The notes: a model not told the origin generated them from the sequence alone. 64,000 nucleotides of DNA from an uncultured Clostridiaceae bacterium (GCA_947577025.1 CANPTO010000003.1:1-64000); one strand, 5' to 3'; positions 26,109-34,805 are shown, numbered from the stretch's first letter. Program-made: numbers and translations.

Positions 26109-26528
26109 ATGAGTTTTGGGAAAGAATTATGCAAGTTGTCTGTTGAAGCGCAAAAAAAAGGTGCACATCTGCAGGATGGAAAAAAAGTATGGGAACCAAT
26201 AAAGGAAACATTAAGGACTTTTGCAAAAGAAACTGGTGAAAAAGGATGTAATATTTTTTTTGAAAATATCCCAGATGAAGTTATACTTATGTTACAGCAA
26301 TTGGCTGAAAATGACGAAATTGAACTTATTAATTGGAACTCGCCCTCAGATGCTGGTCATCCAGGTGGAAATTTTGACCAGATTGGCGTTATTACCTGGG
26401 ATAGCTCTTGGTATTTTTCTACATATCCATTTAAAGTGTCCAGATTCTCACTGCTTGTGTCGAAAAATGATGATAATATAACAACTGAGATTGTCGATGT
26501 AGGACCTGGTGTTGCAATCAGATTCTAA
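26109..26528 (+). CDS. hypothetical accessory protein (139 residues)
   Basis: I start at 26109, where AAGGAGG precedes the ATG; an earlier ATG at 26064 lies before the leader hairpin. The product (MSFGKELCKLSVEAQKKGAH...) has an amphipathic N-terminal helix and a Trp-rich C-terminal half (INWNSPSDAGHPGG, ITWDSSWYFSTYPF). I do not recognise the family. It is a single-gene unit with its own promoter and terminator and has richer GC than neighbouring housekeeping genes. These traits are shared with the genes at 27401, 34238, 31962, 39745 and 63556. Confidence 0.6.
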   Translation: MSFGKELCKLSVEAQKKGAHLQDGKKVWEPIKETLRTFAKETGEKGCNIFFENIPDEVILMLQQLAENDEIELINWNSPSDAGHPGGNFDQIGVITWDSSWYFSTYPFKVSRFSLLVSKNDDNITTEIVDVGPGVAIRF

Positions 26529-26536
26529 TAAAACTC

Positions 26537-26570
26537 AAAAAGATCCAACTTGGTAAGAGTTGGATCTTTT
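26537..26570 (+). terminator. intrinsic terminator
   Basis: AAAAGATCCAACT / AGTTGGATCTTTT hairpin after the 139-residue gene. Confidence 0.85.
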
Positions 26571-26574
26571 GTAT

Positions 26575-27262
26575 TCATTTTATACTCTCCGCTTCTTGCT
26601 CAGTTAAATATCCATATTTAATCATCTTTTTCATAACTTGCTTTCTTCTTTGTTTAGCAAGTTCTAGATTTTTAGTAGGTGCGTATACTGAGGGTGCATT
26701 TGGTATTCCTGCAAGTAGTATTGCTTCTGCTTTTGTCATTTCTTTTAGTTCTTTGTTGAAGTATCCGTTTGCATGCTTCTTTTATTGTGTAGTATCCGTC
26801 ACCATAGTAACTTGTGTTTAAATATAGTTCTAGTATTTCATCTTTTTCATAGTTTTTTTCTATTTCAAATGCCATAAATACTTCTGCTATTTTTCTTGTT
26901 ATTTCTTTTTCTTGTGTGAAGTATATATTTTTTGATAATTGCTGAGGTATTGTGCTTCCTCCTTCTACAAAGCTCATTGCTTTTATATCATTTATGGCAG
27001 CTCTTGTTATTGCAATTATATCAATTCCATTATGTTTATAAAATCTGTGGTCTTCTACTGATATTACAGCATCTATGTATATTTGTGGCACTTCTTCTAT
27101 TTTAGTATAATTTTCTTTTTTTCGTATTTTTTCTACTTTTTCTATTAAAGGTATTTCATCTATTGCATTTTTGTACATTTCATATCCATTTTTTATTAAG
27201 ATTGCTCCTGTAGCTAATGCTATTAATGTTATTATAATTATTATTCTTTTTATTATTTTCAT
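26575..27262 (-). CDS. monofunctional glycosyltransferase 51 (peptidoglycan transglycosylase), frame broken at a CGG codon
   Basis: 228 residues when joined: an N-terminal TM (IIIITLIALATGAILI), then the GT51 domain with VEDHRFYKHNGID (catalytic Glu), GGSTIPQQLSKNIYF, KIAEVFMAFEIEKNYEKDEI and LYLNTSYYGDGYYTIKEACK. At CGG (26765-26767) the zero frame goes off into a random tail; removing one base gives CKGYFNKELKEMTKAEAILL and AGIPNAPSVYAP, the conserved end of the fold. The enzyme polymerises lipid II into glycan chains at the outer membrane face. No transpeptidase domain is present. Confidence 0.85.
26765..26767 (-). other. CGG +1 frameshift site in the GT51 gene
   Basis: AAA[C]GGA. Confidence 0.85.
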
Positions 27263-27302
27263 TTTTTATCACCTTGACTTTCAGTATTTTTTTATTTATG
27301 TA

Positions 27303-27377
27303 TTGTATTTTATGTAAATTATGTTATAATTTGGTATAGAAACTATTAACAATTAATCAAAGATGTAAAATACATCT
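27303..27377 (+). promoter_or_regulatory. promoter and leader hairpin of the 192-residue accessory gene
   Basis: TTGTAT (27303-27308) and TATAAT (27325-27330), with TTTATGTAAA between them. The leader contains AGATGTAAAATACATCT near 27361-27377. Confidence 0.65.
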
Positions 27378-27400
27378 AAGAAAATTAGGAGGGCTATGTT

Positions 27401-27979
27401 ATGGCAAACTATTTATTGCAAAAAGGTGACAAAATTCGGTTAGAGAAAGGTATGAGAGTATATGCTCCAATCCCCAGCAAATTTTTATTTGCTAATACCC
27501 CTTTTTCTACTGGAGTATACGAATCCAAAGCTATTGAAATTGGCAGAGTTTACCGTAAGCAGGTAGTTACAAAAGAGGAATTACTAAATAAGTCTATGGA
27601 TGCTATTGCTGGAGTTCTTCATATATCAGCAGAAGAGCTTAACAAGATGTCAAGAAAAGAAATGGAAACTTTTATTGACTCTCTTAACCTCAACTTTAAT
27701 GAAGAAGAGTTTGATAGCTCGATATATGCTGGCGAATATATGGTAGAATACGTTTCTTTTGGAGGCGGCGGACTTCAGGGAACACCTAGTGGTTATGAGA
27801 CATATGCTCATGGGTGGCGCGTTTTTTGCGTAAAGCTTGATAATCCTTCCATTCGGGTGAATTTTTATCAGACAGGTTCCTTTACAGCAACAATTCCGGA
27901 TATTTGCCCAATAATCAATAATGACTTTTTTAAAAAAGAAGATGTTGATACTTATGCATCTTCTTTTTTGATATATTAA
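27401..27979 (+). CDS. accessory protein, paralogue A of a two-member family
   Basis: 192 residues. It aligns with the product of 34238-34786: LLQKGDKIRLEKGMRVYA versus LLQQGDIIRLESGMKVNA, then IGRVYRK/IGRIYKR, IDSLNLNFNEEEFDSSIYAG versus VDSLNLDMEEKSFDTSVYAG, HGWRVFCVKLDNPSIRVNFY and QTGSF/QTGYK. No known family. It is probably cytoplasmic. GGAGGGCT precedes the ATG. Two sense CGG codons occur. The last ~15 codons coincide with a terminator hairpin (27947-27972), so the C-terminal tail FFKKEDVDTYASSFLIY may be a read-through into the terminator after loss of an earlier stop. Confidence 0.65.
   Translation: MANYLLQKGDKIRLEKGMRVYAPIPSKFLFANTPFSTGVYESKAIEIGRVYRKQVVTKEELLNKSMDAIAGVLHISAEELNKMSRKEMETFIDSLNLNFNEEEFDSSIYAGEYMVEYVSFGGGGLQGTPSGYETYAHGWRVFCVKLDNPSIRVNFYQTGSFTATIPDICPIINNDFFKKEDVDTYASSFLIY
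27947..27972 (+). terminator. terminator hairpin inside the 3' end of the coding region
   Basis: AAAAAAGAAGATG / CATCTTCTTTTTT lies before the TAA at 27979. Confidence 0.7.
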
Positions 27980-27990
27980 TAATTTTTCTC

Positions 27991-28097
27991 TTGGCTTCCG
28001 ATTGGGGACAGTTCCTAATCTAGCCAGATTATTTTTGTTTTTTAGTTTGAGGTTCTTCTCTATCTTGTTTCCGATTACGAACCGTCCCCAATCTACT
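27991..28097. repeat. 107-bp GGGGAC-family palindromic element, copy 1
   Basis: Begins TTGGCTTCCGATTGGGGACA and ends ACCGTCCCCAATCTACT. The same length and nearly the same sequence are found at 41910-42016. Ends form GATTGGGGACAGTTC/GAACCGTCCCCAATC arms. Confidence 0.8.
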
Positions 28098-28111
28098 GTC
28101 TCTACTCTATT

Positions 28112-28462
28112 TTATTGTTCATAGTTTGTTCTTACTTTCTCTGGCAATTCTTCTAATTGCACTTCTTCCCAATTTCTTACACCTGCTATGTTAAGGAACT
28201 CTAATTTTAAGTATGCCCCTTCTCGTAATTGTCTGCTAGTTTTGAATTTTATTTCTCTTGATTTTCCTTGTTCACTATAACAAGTTAATGTATATTCATA
28301 GTTCATATCTTCTGTTGCTGGAAGTGCTTGTATTCTTGTGTTATCTATTTTTGTGTAGTACTCATATACTTGCTCACATATTACGTAATAGGCAGATATA
28401 CAGAGTGCTATTAGTATTATTATTCCTATTATAAATGGTATCTTTTCTTTTATGCTATCCAT
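28112..28462 (-). CDS. YxeA-family protein
   Basis: 116 residues: one N-terminal TM (PFIIGIIILIALCISAYYVI) and an external beta-rich domain (YEYTLTCYSEQGKSREIKFK, RQLREGAYLKLEF, WEEVQLEELPEKV) as in the YxeA (DUF1093) family. In Bacillus subtilis yxeA follows yxdLM, an ABC module for antimicrobial-peptide response. Here it follows a BceAB/YxdLM-like pair with one gene between, which supports the assignment. Function of YxeA is unknown. Confidence 0.78.
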   Translation of the reverse strand: MDSIKEKIPFIIGIIILIALCISAYYVICEQVYEYYTKIDNTRIQALPATEDMNYEYTLTCYSEQGKSREIKFKTSRQLREGAYLKLEFLNIAGVRNWEEVQLEELPEKVRTNYEQ

Positions 28463-28474
28463 CTTAAATCCCTC

Positions 28475-28963
28475 CTATTGTGCTATAATATCAATGTTTC
28501 CTTTAAAATTATCTAATTTAAGTGTCAAGTAATAGCTAACTCCTCCTACATATATATTATCTTCATACTCTCCAGTATCACTAATTAAAGTAGTTTCATT
28601 ATTTCCTAATTTAGCAATTACATTAATATTACCACTTTCTTTTTCTATTTTTATTTTTACCTTTATATGGTCTCCATTTTTCCTTGAAATAGCAGTTCCA
28701 CCAAATATTGTTTCTTCGCCTGAATAATTATCATAATTTGCTATATATGTTCCAACATATTTATCTATTCCATATTTTCTTTTACCTTTTAATCTCATAT
28801 TACTTGTTAAACCTGCTGTATCAAAACTTTGAATAAATGAATTATAAGTGTTTATTATTTTGTCCTTTGGATTTTCTCCTATTCCTATATTAAAAATTGT
28901 AATCCATAATATTATTACTAGAGTTATTATACCTAAAAATATCATTTTAAATATTCCAAGCAT
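28475..28963 (-). CDS. hypothetical single-TM protein in the YxdLM-like operon
   Basis: 162 residues: a TM at about 5-27 (MIFLGIITLVIILWITIFNI) then an external domain with beta strands (GGTAISRKNGDHIKVKIKIE, YYLTLKLDNFKGNIDIIAQ). No recognised family. It starts 4 bp after the permease stop and ends 13 bp before the YxeA-like gene, so it belongs to that operon and may share its role in envelope stress response. Confidence 0.65.
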   Translation of the reverse strand: MLGIFKMIFLGIITLVIILWITIFNIGIGENPKDKIINTYNSFIQSFDTAGLTSNMRLKGKRKYGIDKYVGTYIANYDNYSGEETIFGGTAISRKNGDHIKVKIKIEKESGNINVIAKLGNNETTLISDTGEYEDNIYVGGVSYYLTLKLDNFKGNIDIIAQ

Positions 28964-28966
28964 ATC

Positions 28967-31060
28967 TTAGTCCTCCTCTTTTATAATAGTTTTACTTCCT
29001 AAATATGTAGCTAAGAAGTATGCTCCATATATTGCTCCCATTACTAGAACTGTGGCTATAATTGATGGCACTAATTCTTCTTTTTTTGCTATTCCTTCTA
29101 ACATTGAAAGTACAAATTGTATTCCAAATACCGAGTGAATTATTGCTAGTATTAATGGCATTATAAAGAATATTCCTATTTGACTAAATAGTGCTTTGTT
29201 TATCATTTTTTCGTCGCAACCTATTTTTCTTAAAATAGCATATCTTTGTTTATTATCTGCACTTTCAGTTAGTTGTTTTAGTGCTAGTATTGCACTACTT
29301 GCTATTAAGAATATTATACCTAGGTATATTGCAATAAATGTTATTATTGTGGCTAAACCTATGCTTGCTTCCATTAATGATATTTTTGTAAATCCATCAA
29401 TTTTGATTCCTTTATTTGCTATATTATCTATTAAATTAGAATTTGTTCCTGCAAATATTTTTTCTATTTCTTCTTTTTCTTCATCTGTATTTGCATTATA
29501 ATTTGCTATTAATAAAGCTTGTTCTTTATTGCTTTCTGTTAAAGGGCATGTATCTGGTACTAGTATAATACCTGTATTTGTATGGCTAGTTGACATCATT
29601 ACAAAACCTGATTTACATTCGTTATATTTTGATTTATATTTTTTTCCTGCAATTTCTAAACTATTTTCTCCTTCTTTTAATACTGTATTTCGTAGTTCTT
29701 TCATTGAGTCGAAATCACAAAGCATAATATATTCATCATCATTTAAAGAATATTTTTCTATTCCATAAAGTTCTGCTATTTTATTATAGTCTGATATTTT
29801 TATAATTTGTTCAGCTGTTTCATAAACAAGCATTGGAAATTTTTGTTTTACTTCATCAATTTTATTTCCGAAGAATTTTCCCCAAGTTAAATTTTTATCA
29901 GTATATATTGTTATTTCTGTTATGTCTTTTAGTACATTTATATCAACGCCATTTTGTTTTAGTGTTTGACTTATAGGTAATCTAGAATCTTCTATTTGCT
30001 CTTTTGTATATGTTATTTCTTTGCCTCTTTTGTTTATATATTTTTCTGGTAAATTTGCTGTTTTATAAAGGTTCAAATCTACTGGGGTCATTTCTATAAG
30101 TTCCCTTTGCATTGTGTTTCTTAATGCTAAGCTTGAAGATAATATTGTTATTGTCATAAATAGCATTAAACATATTACGCTCATGCTTATTACTGTTGTG
30201 TTAATTTTATTGTTTAATTGTCTTAATACAAACATATTTGTTCCTTTTAAATATGTTTTTTTCATACTTTTAACTATGTGCAATATAAATCCTGATAAAG
30301 ACCAGAATATTCCTATTGTTCCTACTATTCCCATTAATATAGGTGGTAACATTTTTTCGGCTGTAGAAAGTGAACGTACATCTCCTGTTACTTTCCAATA
30401 TGCATAGCCTAATATTGTACTTGATACTATAAATACTAGTATTGATATAAATGGATTTTTTATTTTTACTCTTTCATTTTTCTTATTTGCATTTAATAAG
30501 TTTATTAGTTTGTACCTAGATACTGTTATTGTATTAAAAAACATTACTGCAAGATACATTACTGCAAAATATATACATGTTTTTATTGTGCTATCTACTG
30601 AAAATACAAATTGAAATTTACTCATATCTGCTTCAAACATTTTTGCTACTAGCACTGACATAAATTGTGAAGCAAATACTCCTACCCCTATACCTACTGC
30701 AAGTGATATTATTCCTACAAAAATTGTTTCCATTAATATTATTTTTGATATTTGCCATTTTCCCATTCCTAGGCTCATGTATATTCCAAATTCTTTTTTT
30801 CTTCTATTTATCAAGAAGTTATTTGCATATACAATCAGTAATCCTAGTATTATTGCTACAAATGTTGATACAAAACCTAACATTGTTATCATTAATTTAA
30901 TAATGCTTCTTTGCGATTCTGATACTTGTAGCATGGCTTGTTGGCTATCTAGTGAGTTAAACATATAAAATATTGCTACACCTAGTACTAATGTTAAAAA
31001 GTATATGCTGTAATCTTTTATACTTTTTTTCATATTATTAAAAGATAATTTAAATAACAT
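28967..31060 (-). CDS. BceB/YxdM-like FtsX-family permease
   Basis: 697 residues with the ten-TM BceB layout: TM1, a TM2-4 FtsX unit, TM5-7, a large external loop of about 220 residues (roughly 325-545), and C-terminal TM8-10. It aligns with peptide-sensing permeases that work with BceRS-type two-component systems against bacitracin, nisin and similar. Its start overlaps the end of the ATPase gene by 11 bp. A BceS-like histidine kinase and BceR-like regulator lie near 41-42.7 kb and are candidate partners. Confidence 0.88.
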   Translation of the reverse strand: MLFKLSFNNMKKSIKDYSIYFLTLVLGVAIFYMFNSLDSQQAMLQVSESQRSIIKLMITMLGFVSTFVAIILGLLIVYANNFLINRRKKEFGIYMSLGMGKWQISKIILMETIFVGIISLAVGIGVGVFASQFMSVLVAKMFEADMSKFQFVFSVDSTIKTCIYFAVMYLAVMFFNTITVSRYKLINLLNANKKNERVKIKNPFISILVFIVSSTILGYAYWKVTGDVRSLSTAEKMLPPILMGIVGTIGIFWSLSGFILHIVKSMKKTYLKGTNMFVLRQLNNKINTTVISMSVICLMLFMTITILSSSLALRNTMQRELIEMTPVDLNLYKTANLPEKYINKRGKEITYTKEQIEDSRLPISQTLKQNGVDINVLKDITEITIYTDKNLTWGKFFGNKIDEVKQKFPMLVYETAEQIIKISDYNKIAELYGIEKYSLNDDEYIMLCDFDSMKELRNTVLKEGENSLEIAGKKYKSKYNECKSGFVMMSTSHTNTGIILVPDTCPLTESNKEQALLIANYNANTDEEKEEIEKIFAGTNSNLIDNIANKGIKIDGFTKISLMEASIGLATIITFIAIYLGIIFLIASSAILALKQLTESADNKQRYAILRKIGCDEKMINKALFSQIGIFFIMPLILAIIHSVFGIQFVLSMLEGIAKKEELVPSIIATVLVMGAIYGAYFLATYLGSKTIIKEED

Positions 31061-31817
31061 CGTTTAGGTCACCTCCAAGAAGTGTTTGGACTTCTATTAT
31101 TTTTTCGAAGAATTGTTTTCTTGTGTCATTTCCTTTTATTAGTTCATTAAATACTTTTCCATCTTTTATAAATAGTATTCTATTTGCATAAGAAGCGGTA
31201 AAAGCATCGTGTGTAACCATTAAAATTGTTGCTTTTAGTTCATTATTTAAGTATTCAAAATTTTCTAGTAATTGCCTAGCTGATTTTGAATCTAATGCTC
31301 CTGTTGGTTCATCTGCTAGCACTAATTTTGGGTTTGTTATTATTGCTCTACTTGAGGCTACCCTTTGTTTTTGACCTCCTGATAATTGATATGGGTATTT
31401 TTTTAAAGTATCTTTAATTCCTAGTTTTTCTGCGACATCATTTACCTTTCTATCAATTTGTTTTGGATTTACTTTTTGAATTGTTAATGCTAGTGCAATG
31501 TTTTCATATGATGTTAATGTATCTAATAAGTTGAAATCTTGAAAAATGAAGCCTAACTCTTCTCTTCTAAATTTGTTTAGTTTGTTTCCTTTTAGTTTTG
31601 TTATATCTTCACCATTAATTATAATATGACCTGCTGTTACTTTATCTATTGTTGAAATACAATTTAATAACGTAGTTTTTCCAGAGCCACTTGCTCCCAT
31701 TATTCCAACAAACTCCCCCTTTTCTACATTAAAGCTTATATTGTCTATTGCTTTTGTTAAGTTTGATTTGTTTCCATAGTATTTTTCTATGTTTTTTACT
31801 TCTAAAATTTTTTCCAC
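31050..31817 (-). CDS. BceA/YxdL-like ABC ATP-binding protein
   Basis: 255 residues with Walker A GASGSGKTT, Q-loop FIFQDFNLLDTL, signature LSGGQKQRVA, Walker B LVLADEPTGALD and H-loop MVTHDAF, of the MacB/BceA class. It drives the neighbouring BceB-like permease. The pair plus the two following small genes form a four-gene operon resembling yxdLM-yxeA. Confidence 0.9.
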   Translation of the reverse strand: MEKILEVKNIEKYYGNKSNLTKAIDNISFNVEKGEFVGIMGASGSGKTTLLNCISTIDKVTAGHIIINGEDITKLKGNKLNKFRREELGFIFQDFNLLDTLTSYENIALALTIQKVNPKQIDRKVNDVAEKLGIKDTLKKYPYQLSGGQKQRVASSRAIITNPKLVLADEPTGALDSKSARQLLENFEYLNNELKATILMVTHDAFTASYANRILFIKDGKVFNELIKGNDTRKQFFEKIIEVQTLLGGDLNDVI

Positions 31818-31923
31818 TTTAAAAACTCCTTTCGTTTACTTGTTATTATTATAAACGTTTTTTTATATTGTTTCCATCGATTTTTGTTACATTAAGGTTA
31901 CATTTTTGTAAGGTTTTTAACTT

Positions 31924-31953
31924 AAAAGAACACCCTTTATAGGTGTTCTTTTA
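31924..31953 (-). terminator. intrinsic terminator
   Basis: AAAAGAACACC / GGTGTTCTTTT stem after the gene at 31962. Confidence 0.8.
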
Positions 31954-31961
31954 AGTTGCAA

Positions 31962-32375
31962 TCATTTTCTGTGCTTAAAATCCAAAAGGTCACATAAAAT
32001 ACTTTCTGCCGCTTCTCTCATTTTGAATGTAGGTACTGGTCTTGTAATACTTTCAGAATATTTGTTATATGCATATATACCCATACCACATATAGATACT
32101 TTCTGAAATGCTGGAGCTGAGACATCTTCAAACTGCTCTACACTTTTATCCCAAATCGTAATGTTTGGGTAGCTGAATTTGTATGCAAAATTTTTATTTT
32201 CTTTTGTATATTCTTCGCATATAGACAGATTTTCTACTCTAAGAATTGGCAGTGTTACCTGACCACTCCCTGAGAATAATTGAAACTCTCCATTGCTATT
32301 CCGAATCCATACTACACCCCAATCCCTTATTAGTGACCTCATGTCTTCATAATCATATGTTTGCATTACCCGCAT
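31962..32375 (-). CDS. hypothetical accessory protein (137 residues)
   Basis: Contains a Trp-rich N-terminal part (RDWGVVWIRNSNGEFQLF), a central FSYPNITIWDKSVEQFED and a helical C-terminus (FKMREAAESILCDLLDF). No recognised family. AAGGAGGA precedes the ATG; the second codon is CGG and a second in-frame ATG follows two codons later, so either start is possible. Another sense CGG occurs in WIRNS. Monocistronic with its own promoter and terminator, like the other accessory units. Confidence 0.6.
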   Translation of the reverse strand: MRVMQTYDYEDMRSLIRDWGVVWIRNSNGEFQLFSGSGQVTLPILRVENLSICEEYTKENKNFAYKFSYPNITIWDKSVEQFEDVSAPAFQKVSICGMGIYAYNKYSESITRPVPTFKMREAAESILCDLLDFKHRK

Positions 32376-32473
32376 AATATATCCTCCTTTTTAATTATAA
32401 GCTAGGAGGATTGTACACCCTCCTATAATATTGATTATGTTTGGGTATACTAAAAAATATCCTATATACTAGT

Positions 32474-32502
32474 ATTATACTCGATTGTAAAGCAAAAGTC
32501 AA
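32474..32502 (-). promoter_or_regulatory. promoter of the 137-residue gene
   Basis: TTGACT (32497-32502) and TATAAT (32474-32479), 17-bp spacer. Confidence 0.7.
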
Positions 32503-32592
32503 ATTATGTAAAACTGATTATATTAAATTATGAATAAATATATATTATTTCTAGTATAATAGTAAATATAAATAGAAATTTTAACATTTTTA

Positions 32593-32621
32593 TTGACAAA
32601 GTCAAGTAGCGATGTTACACT
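32593..32621 (+). promoter_or_regulatory. promoter of the small RNA in front of the Abi_2 remnant
   Basis: TTGACA (32593-32598) and TACACT (32616-32621), 17-bp spacer. Confidence 0.7.
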
Positions 32622-32627
32622 ATTTAT

Positions 32628-32673
32628 AGTAGATCGTACCTCGGTTAACCTACGGGCCCGAGGTCATTTTTTT
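32628..32673 (+). ncRNA. candidate abiF-type small RNA
   Basis: A short transcript beginning after the promoter would contain ACCTCGG ... CCGAGGT with loop TTAACCTACGGGC and end in TTTTTTT. The CTAC in the loop can pair with GTAG at the 5' end, giving a pseudoknot. Structured RNAs in front of abiF genes are a described motif; position and form fit, but I cannot compare with the covariance model. Confidence 0.55.
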
Positions 32674-32692
32674 ACATTCTAGGAGGTAAATA

Positions 32693-32929
32693 TTGGAAAA
32701 AACTTTTAAATCTATAGTTGAACAAATACAAATTTTAAAATCAAGAAATATTTCAATAGAAGATTATAATAAAACGTATGGCTTATTAAATAATAATAAC
32801 TATTATTATTTGATTAATGGATATAAAAACTTATTTTTAAATAATGAAAGTAATACAGAAAATTATATTAATGGTACTAAAATAGAAGAAATACACTCTC
32901 TTTATCTTTTTGATAAAAAACAAGAATAA
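32693..32929 (+). pseudogene. truncated Abi_2 (AbiD/AbiF) abortive-infection gene
   Basis: 78 codons from a TTG start (GGAGGTAAA before it). The product matches only the N-terminus of the Abi_2 family of about 300 residues: LKSRNISIEDYNKTYGLLNN, NNYYYLINGYKNLFL, YINGTKIEEIHSLYLFD. A stop then occurs with no continuing frame downstream. The usual RNA-binding/nuclease-related remainder is lost, so the gene is a remnant although its start signals and the RNA upstream look intact. Confidence 0.75.
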
Positions 32930-32937
32930 AATTTTCT

Positions 32938-33027
32938 AAGCTCATTCTTCGCTAAGAAAATCTAATTCTTCCATAACCATCTTCTAAGGAAACTCACCAC
33001 TATCGTGGATGACTTTCCTTAGAAGAT
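32938..33027. repeat. two hairpins after the Abi_2 remnant
   Basis: TTTTCTAAGC ... GCTAAGAAAA, then CATCTTCTAAGGAAA ... TTTCCTTAGAAGATG (15-bp perfect arms) enclosing a small CCAC/GTGG stem. Confidence 0.65.
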
Positions 33028-33035
33028 GAAAAAAT

Positions 33036-33073
33036 AGACATTGATTAATATCGTACTCAATGTCTATATTTTT
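33036..33073. terminator. bidirectional terminator
   Basis: ATAGACATTGA / TCAATGTCTAT followed by ATTTTTT. Confidence 0.75.
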
Positions 33074-33101
33074 TATATTCAATCAAATTAGCTATTACCT
33101 T

Positions 33102-34097
33102 TTACTGTTTAATAATTTCCTTCCTATCTTCTATTAACTTTCCAAATATTTCTGAAAATTCTAGTATTCTATTTTTATATTTTTCTGTTATTTTACAGTT
33201 ATTAAAATATTCATAGTATTCTTTTATACAATAAAACATATTGTCATCTTCTTCATATTCTTTTTCAAATATTATATTGTCATATTTCGTTATAGTTAAT
33301 TTTCCATTTTGTATTTTATTTAATTGTTTATCATATATTACAAATTTAGCATTTATTAAAATTCCATCTTCACATATTATGCATATTTGTTTTATTATAT
33401 TGTTTGTACATAAGTCACTTTCATGTATTATTATCTTTTCATCTTGCTTTAATATTATTTTTCCATATCCGTGTTTTTCTAAGTATAAATTATTATAATA
33501 TAGGTCATTTTGCTCTTTTAATACTATTTCCTCTTTTTGACTTGTTCCTAACAAATAATTTACTAAATAAATTTGATGTGGTATTTCTACTTCAAAGTTC
33601 TGTGTTATTTTATTTGACATCCCTCTTCTTAATATACTTTCTTCTATTCTATTTTTAGAAAAGTTAGTGTATATTGACTTTATTTTATAATTATTATCAT
33701 TTATTATTTTTTTAATTTCATTTGTAATTTTAGAATATAAGTAATTTTGTATCATTATAATATTTAATTCATCATATTTTGAAAAGAATTCGTTTGTTGC
33801 TATAAATGGCTTTTCTACTATTATATTATTTATATTTAGTCTAATACATTGCTCTATAACATTATAAAATTCCTCTTTTGGAATGCATATATCTACTATA
33901 ACATTTTTCACATCTATTTTTTCGTTTATTATTGCTTCTTTTATTGAACAATATGCTTTTTTTGCTTTTATATTAGTGTTGTTAATTTTTCCATTAATAT
34001 CTACATAATAGATTTTTCCTTTATTACTTAATTTATTATATGCATTTGTATGTAAATAGCCCGCTTTACTTGTTCCTACTATTATTATATCTTTCAT
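33102..34097 (-). CDS. Gfo/Idh/MocA-like oxidoreductase (divergent)
   Basis: 331 residues. An N-terminal Rossmann fold (IIIVGTSKAGYLHTNAYNKL) is followed by the family motif around VDICIPKEEFYNVIEQCI and NINNIIVEKPF, which places the nicotinamide and conserved Lys. The C-terminal half is poorly conserved with few catalytic hallmarks. These enzymes oxidise or isomerise sugars with NAD(P). The very low GC and Asn/Ile/Lys-rich composition match the native genes. Isolated, so no pathway can be inferred. Confidence 0.7.
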   Translation of the reverse strand: MKDIIIVGTSKAGYLHTNAYNKLSNKGKIYYVDINGKINNTNIKAKKAYCSIKEAIINEKIDVKNVIVDICIPKEEFYNVIEQCIRLNINNIIVEKPFIATNEFFSKYDELNIIMIQNYLYSKITNEIKKIINDNNYKIKSIYTNFSKNRIEESILRRGMSNKITQNFEVEIPHQIYLVNYLLGTSQKEEIVLKEQNDLYYNNLYLEKHGYGKIILKQDEKIIIHESDLCTNNIIKQICIICEDGILINAKFVIYDKQLNKIQNGKLTITKYDNIIFEKEYEEDDNMFYCIKEYYEYFNNCKITEKYKNRILEFSEIFGKLIEDRKEIIKQ

Positions 34098-34185
34098 TTC
34101 TTCCTCTTTTAATTTAAATTTTTACTTTAATATTTTATCATATTTTGCATGCAATGTCTATATTTTATGTTAAACAAATTATAAG

Positions 34186-34228
34186 AACACAAGCGTGTCA
34201 ACAGATATTATCGTTGACACGCTTGTAA
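34186..34228 (-). terminator. intrinsic terminator of paralogue B
   Basis: ACAAGCGTGTCAAC / GTTGACACGCTTGT, 14-bp perfect stem. Confidence 0.85.
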
Positions 34229-34237
34229 TTTGCGAAG

Positions 34238-34786
34238 TTATTTGTTGATTGGCTCAATATCCTCAATCTTAGGAAACTTATACCCTGTCTGATAAAAATC
34301 AACCTTAACAGAAGGATCATCCACTTTGTGACAGTAGACATGCCATCCATCATCATAAGGTAATCCGGGCTGGATGAAAGGTCTTCCTCCAGTATTAGGA
34401 GATGTATCATATACTTTATATTCACCGGCATACACAGAAGTGTCGAATGATTTTTCCTCCATATCAAGATTAAGAGAATCAACAAATGCTGATATTTGCT
34501 CTTTGCTCACTGGAATAATCCTCTGGATCTTATCGTAAATCTCTTCTGTTATACTTTCCACATCTTGAGCTTCTCTCTTATAGATTCTACCGATACAAAC
34601 GGTTATGTGATACTTTGTCAAATCGAAAGTTTTTTCGTTTTCACCACAGAACATCGCAAGAATGTCTGCATTTACTTTCATACCAGATTCCAAGCGGATG
34701 ATATCTCCTTGCTGAAGAAGGCGCCGTTCCTTTTTTACCTGCTCATTGTTAATCTGTCCACTTACTCCCATCATATCCATTGACAT
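34238..34786 (-). CDS. accessory protein, paralogue B of a two-member family
   Basis: About 182 residues from the ATG at 34786 (GAGGAGCTT before it; an earlier ATG at 34816 sits next to the leader hairpin). It shares its whole length with the product of 27401-27979, including GDIIRLESGMKV, IGRIYKREA, VDSLNLDMEEKSFD, YAGEYKV, DGWHVYCHKVDDPSVKVDFY. The conserved pattern of alternating Gly and hydrophobic residues suggests beta-rich domains. Function unknown. A sense CGG (KERRLL) is present. The leader has a hairpin of the same sequence type as paralogue A. Confidence 0.65.
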   Translation of the reverse strand: MSMDMMGVSGQINNEQVKKERRLLQQGDIIRLESGMKVNADILAMFCGENEKTFDLTKYHITVCIGRIYKREAQDVESITEEIYDKIQRIIPVSKEQISAFVDSLNLDMEEKSFDTSVYAGEYKVYDTSPNTGGRPFIQPGLPYDDGWHVYCHKVDDPSVKVDFYQTGYKFPKIEDIEPINK

Positions 34787-34805
34787 AAGCTCCTCGCTTT
34801 CTGAG

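Noticed and set aside
34198..34485. Second minus-strand frame overlapping paralogue B
   Set aside because: Out of frame with the conserved paralogue and with a hydrophobic random composition.
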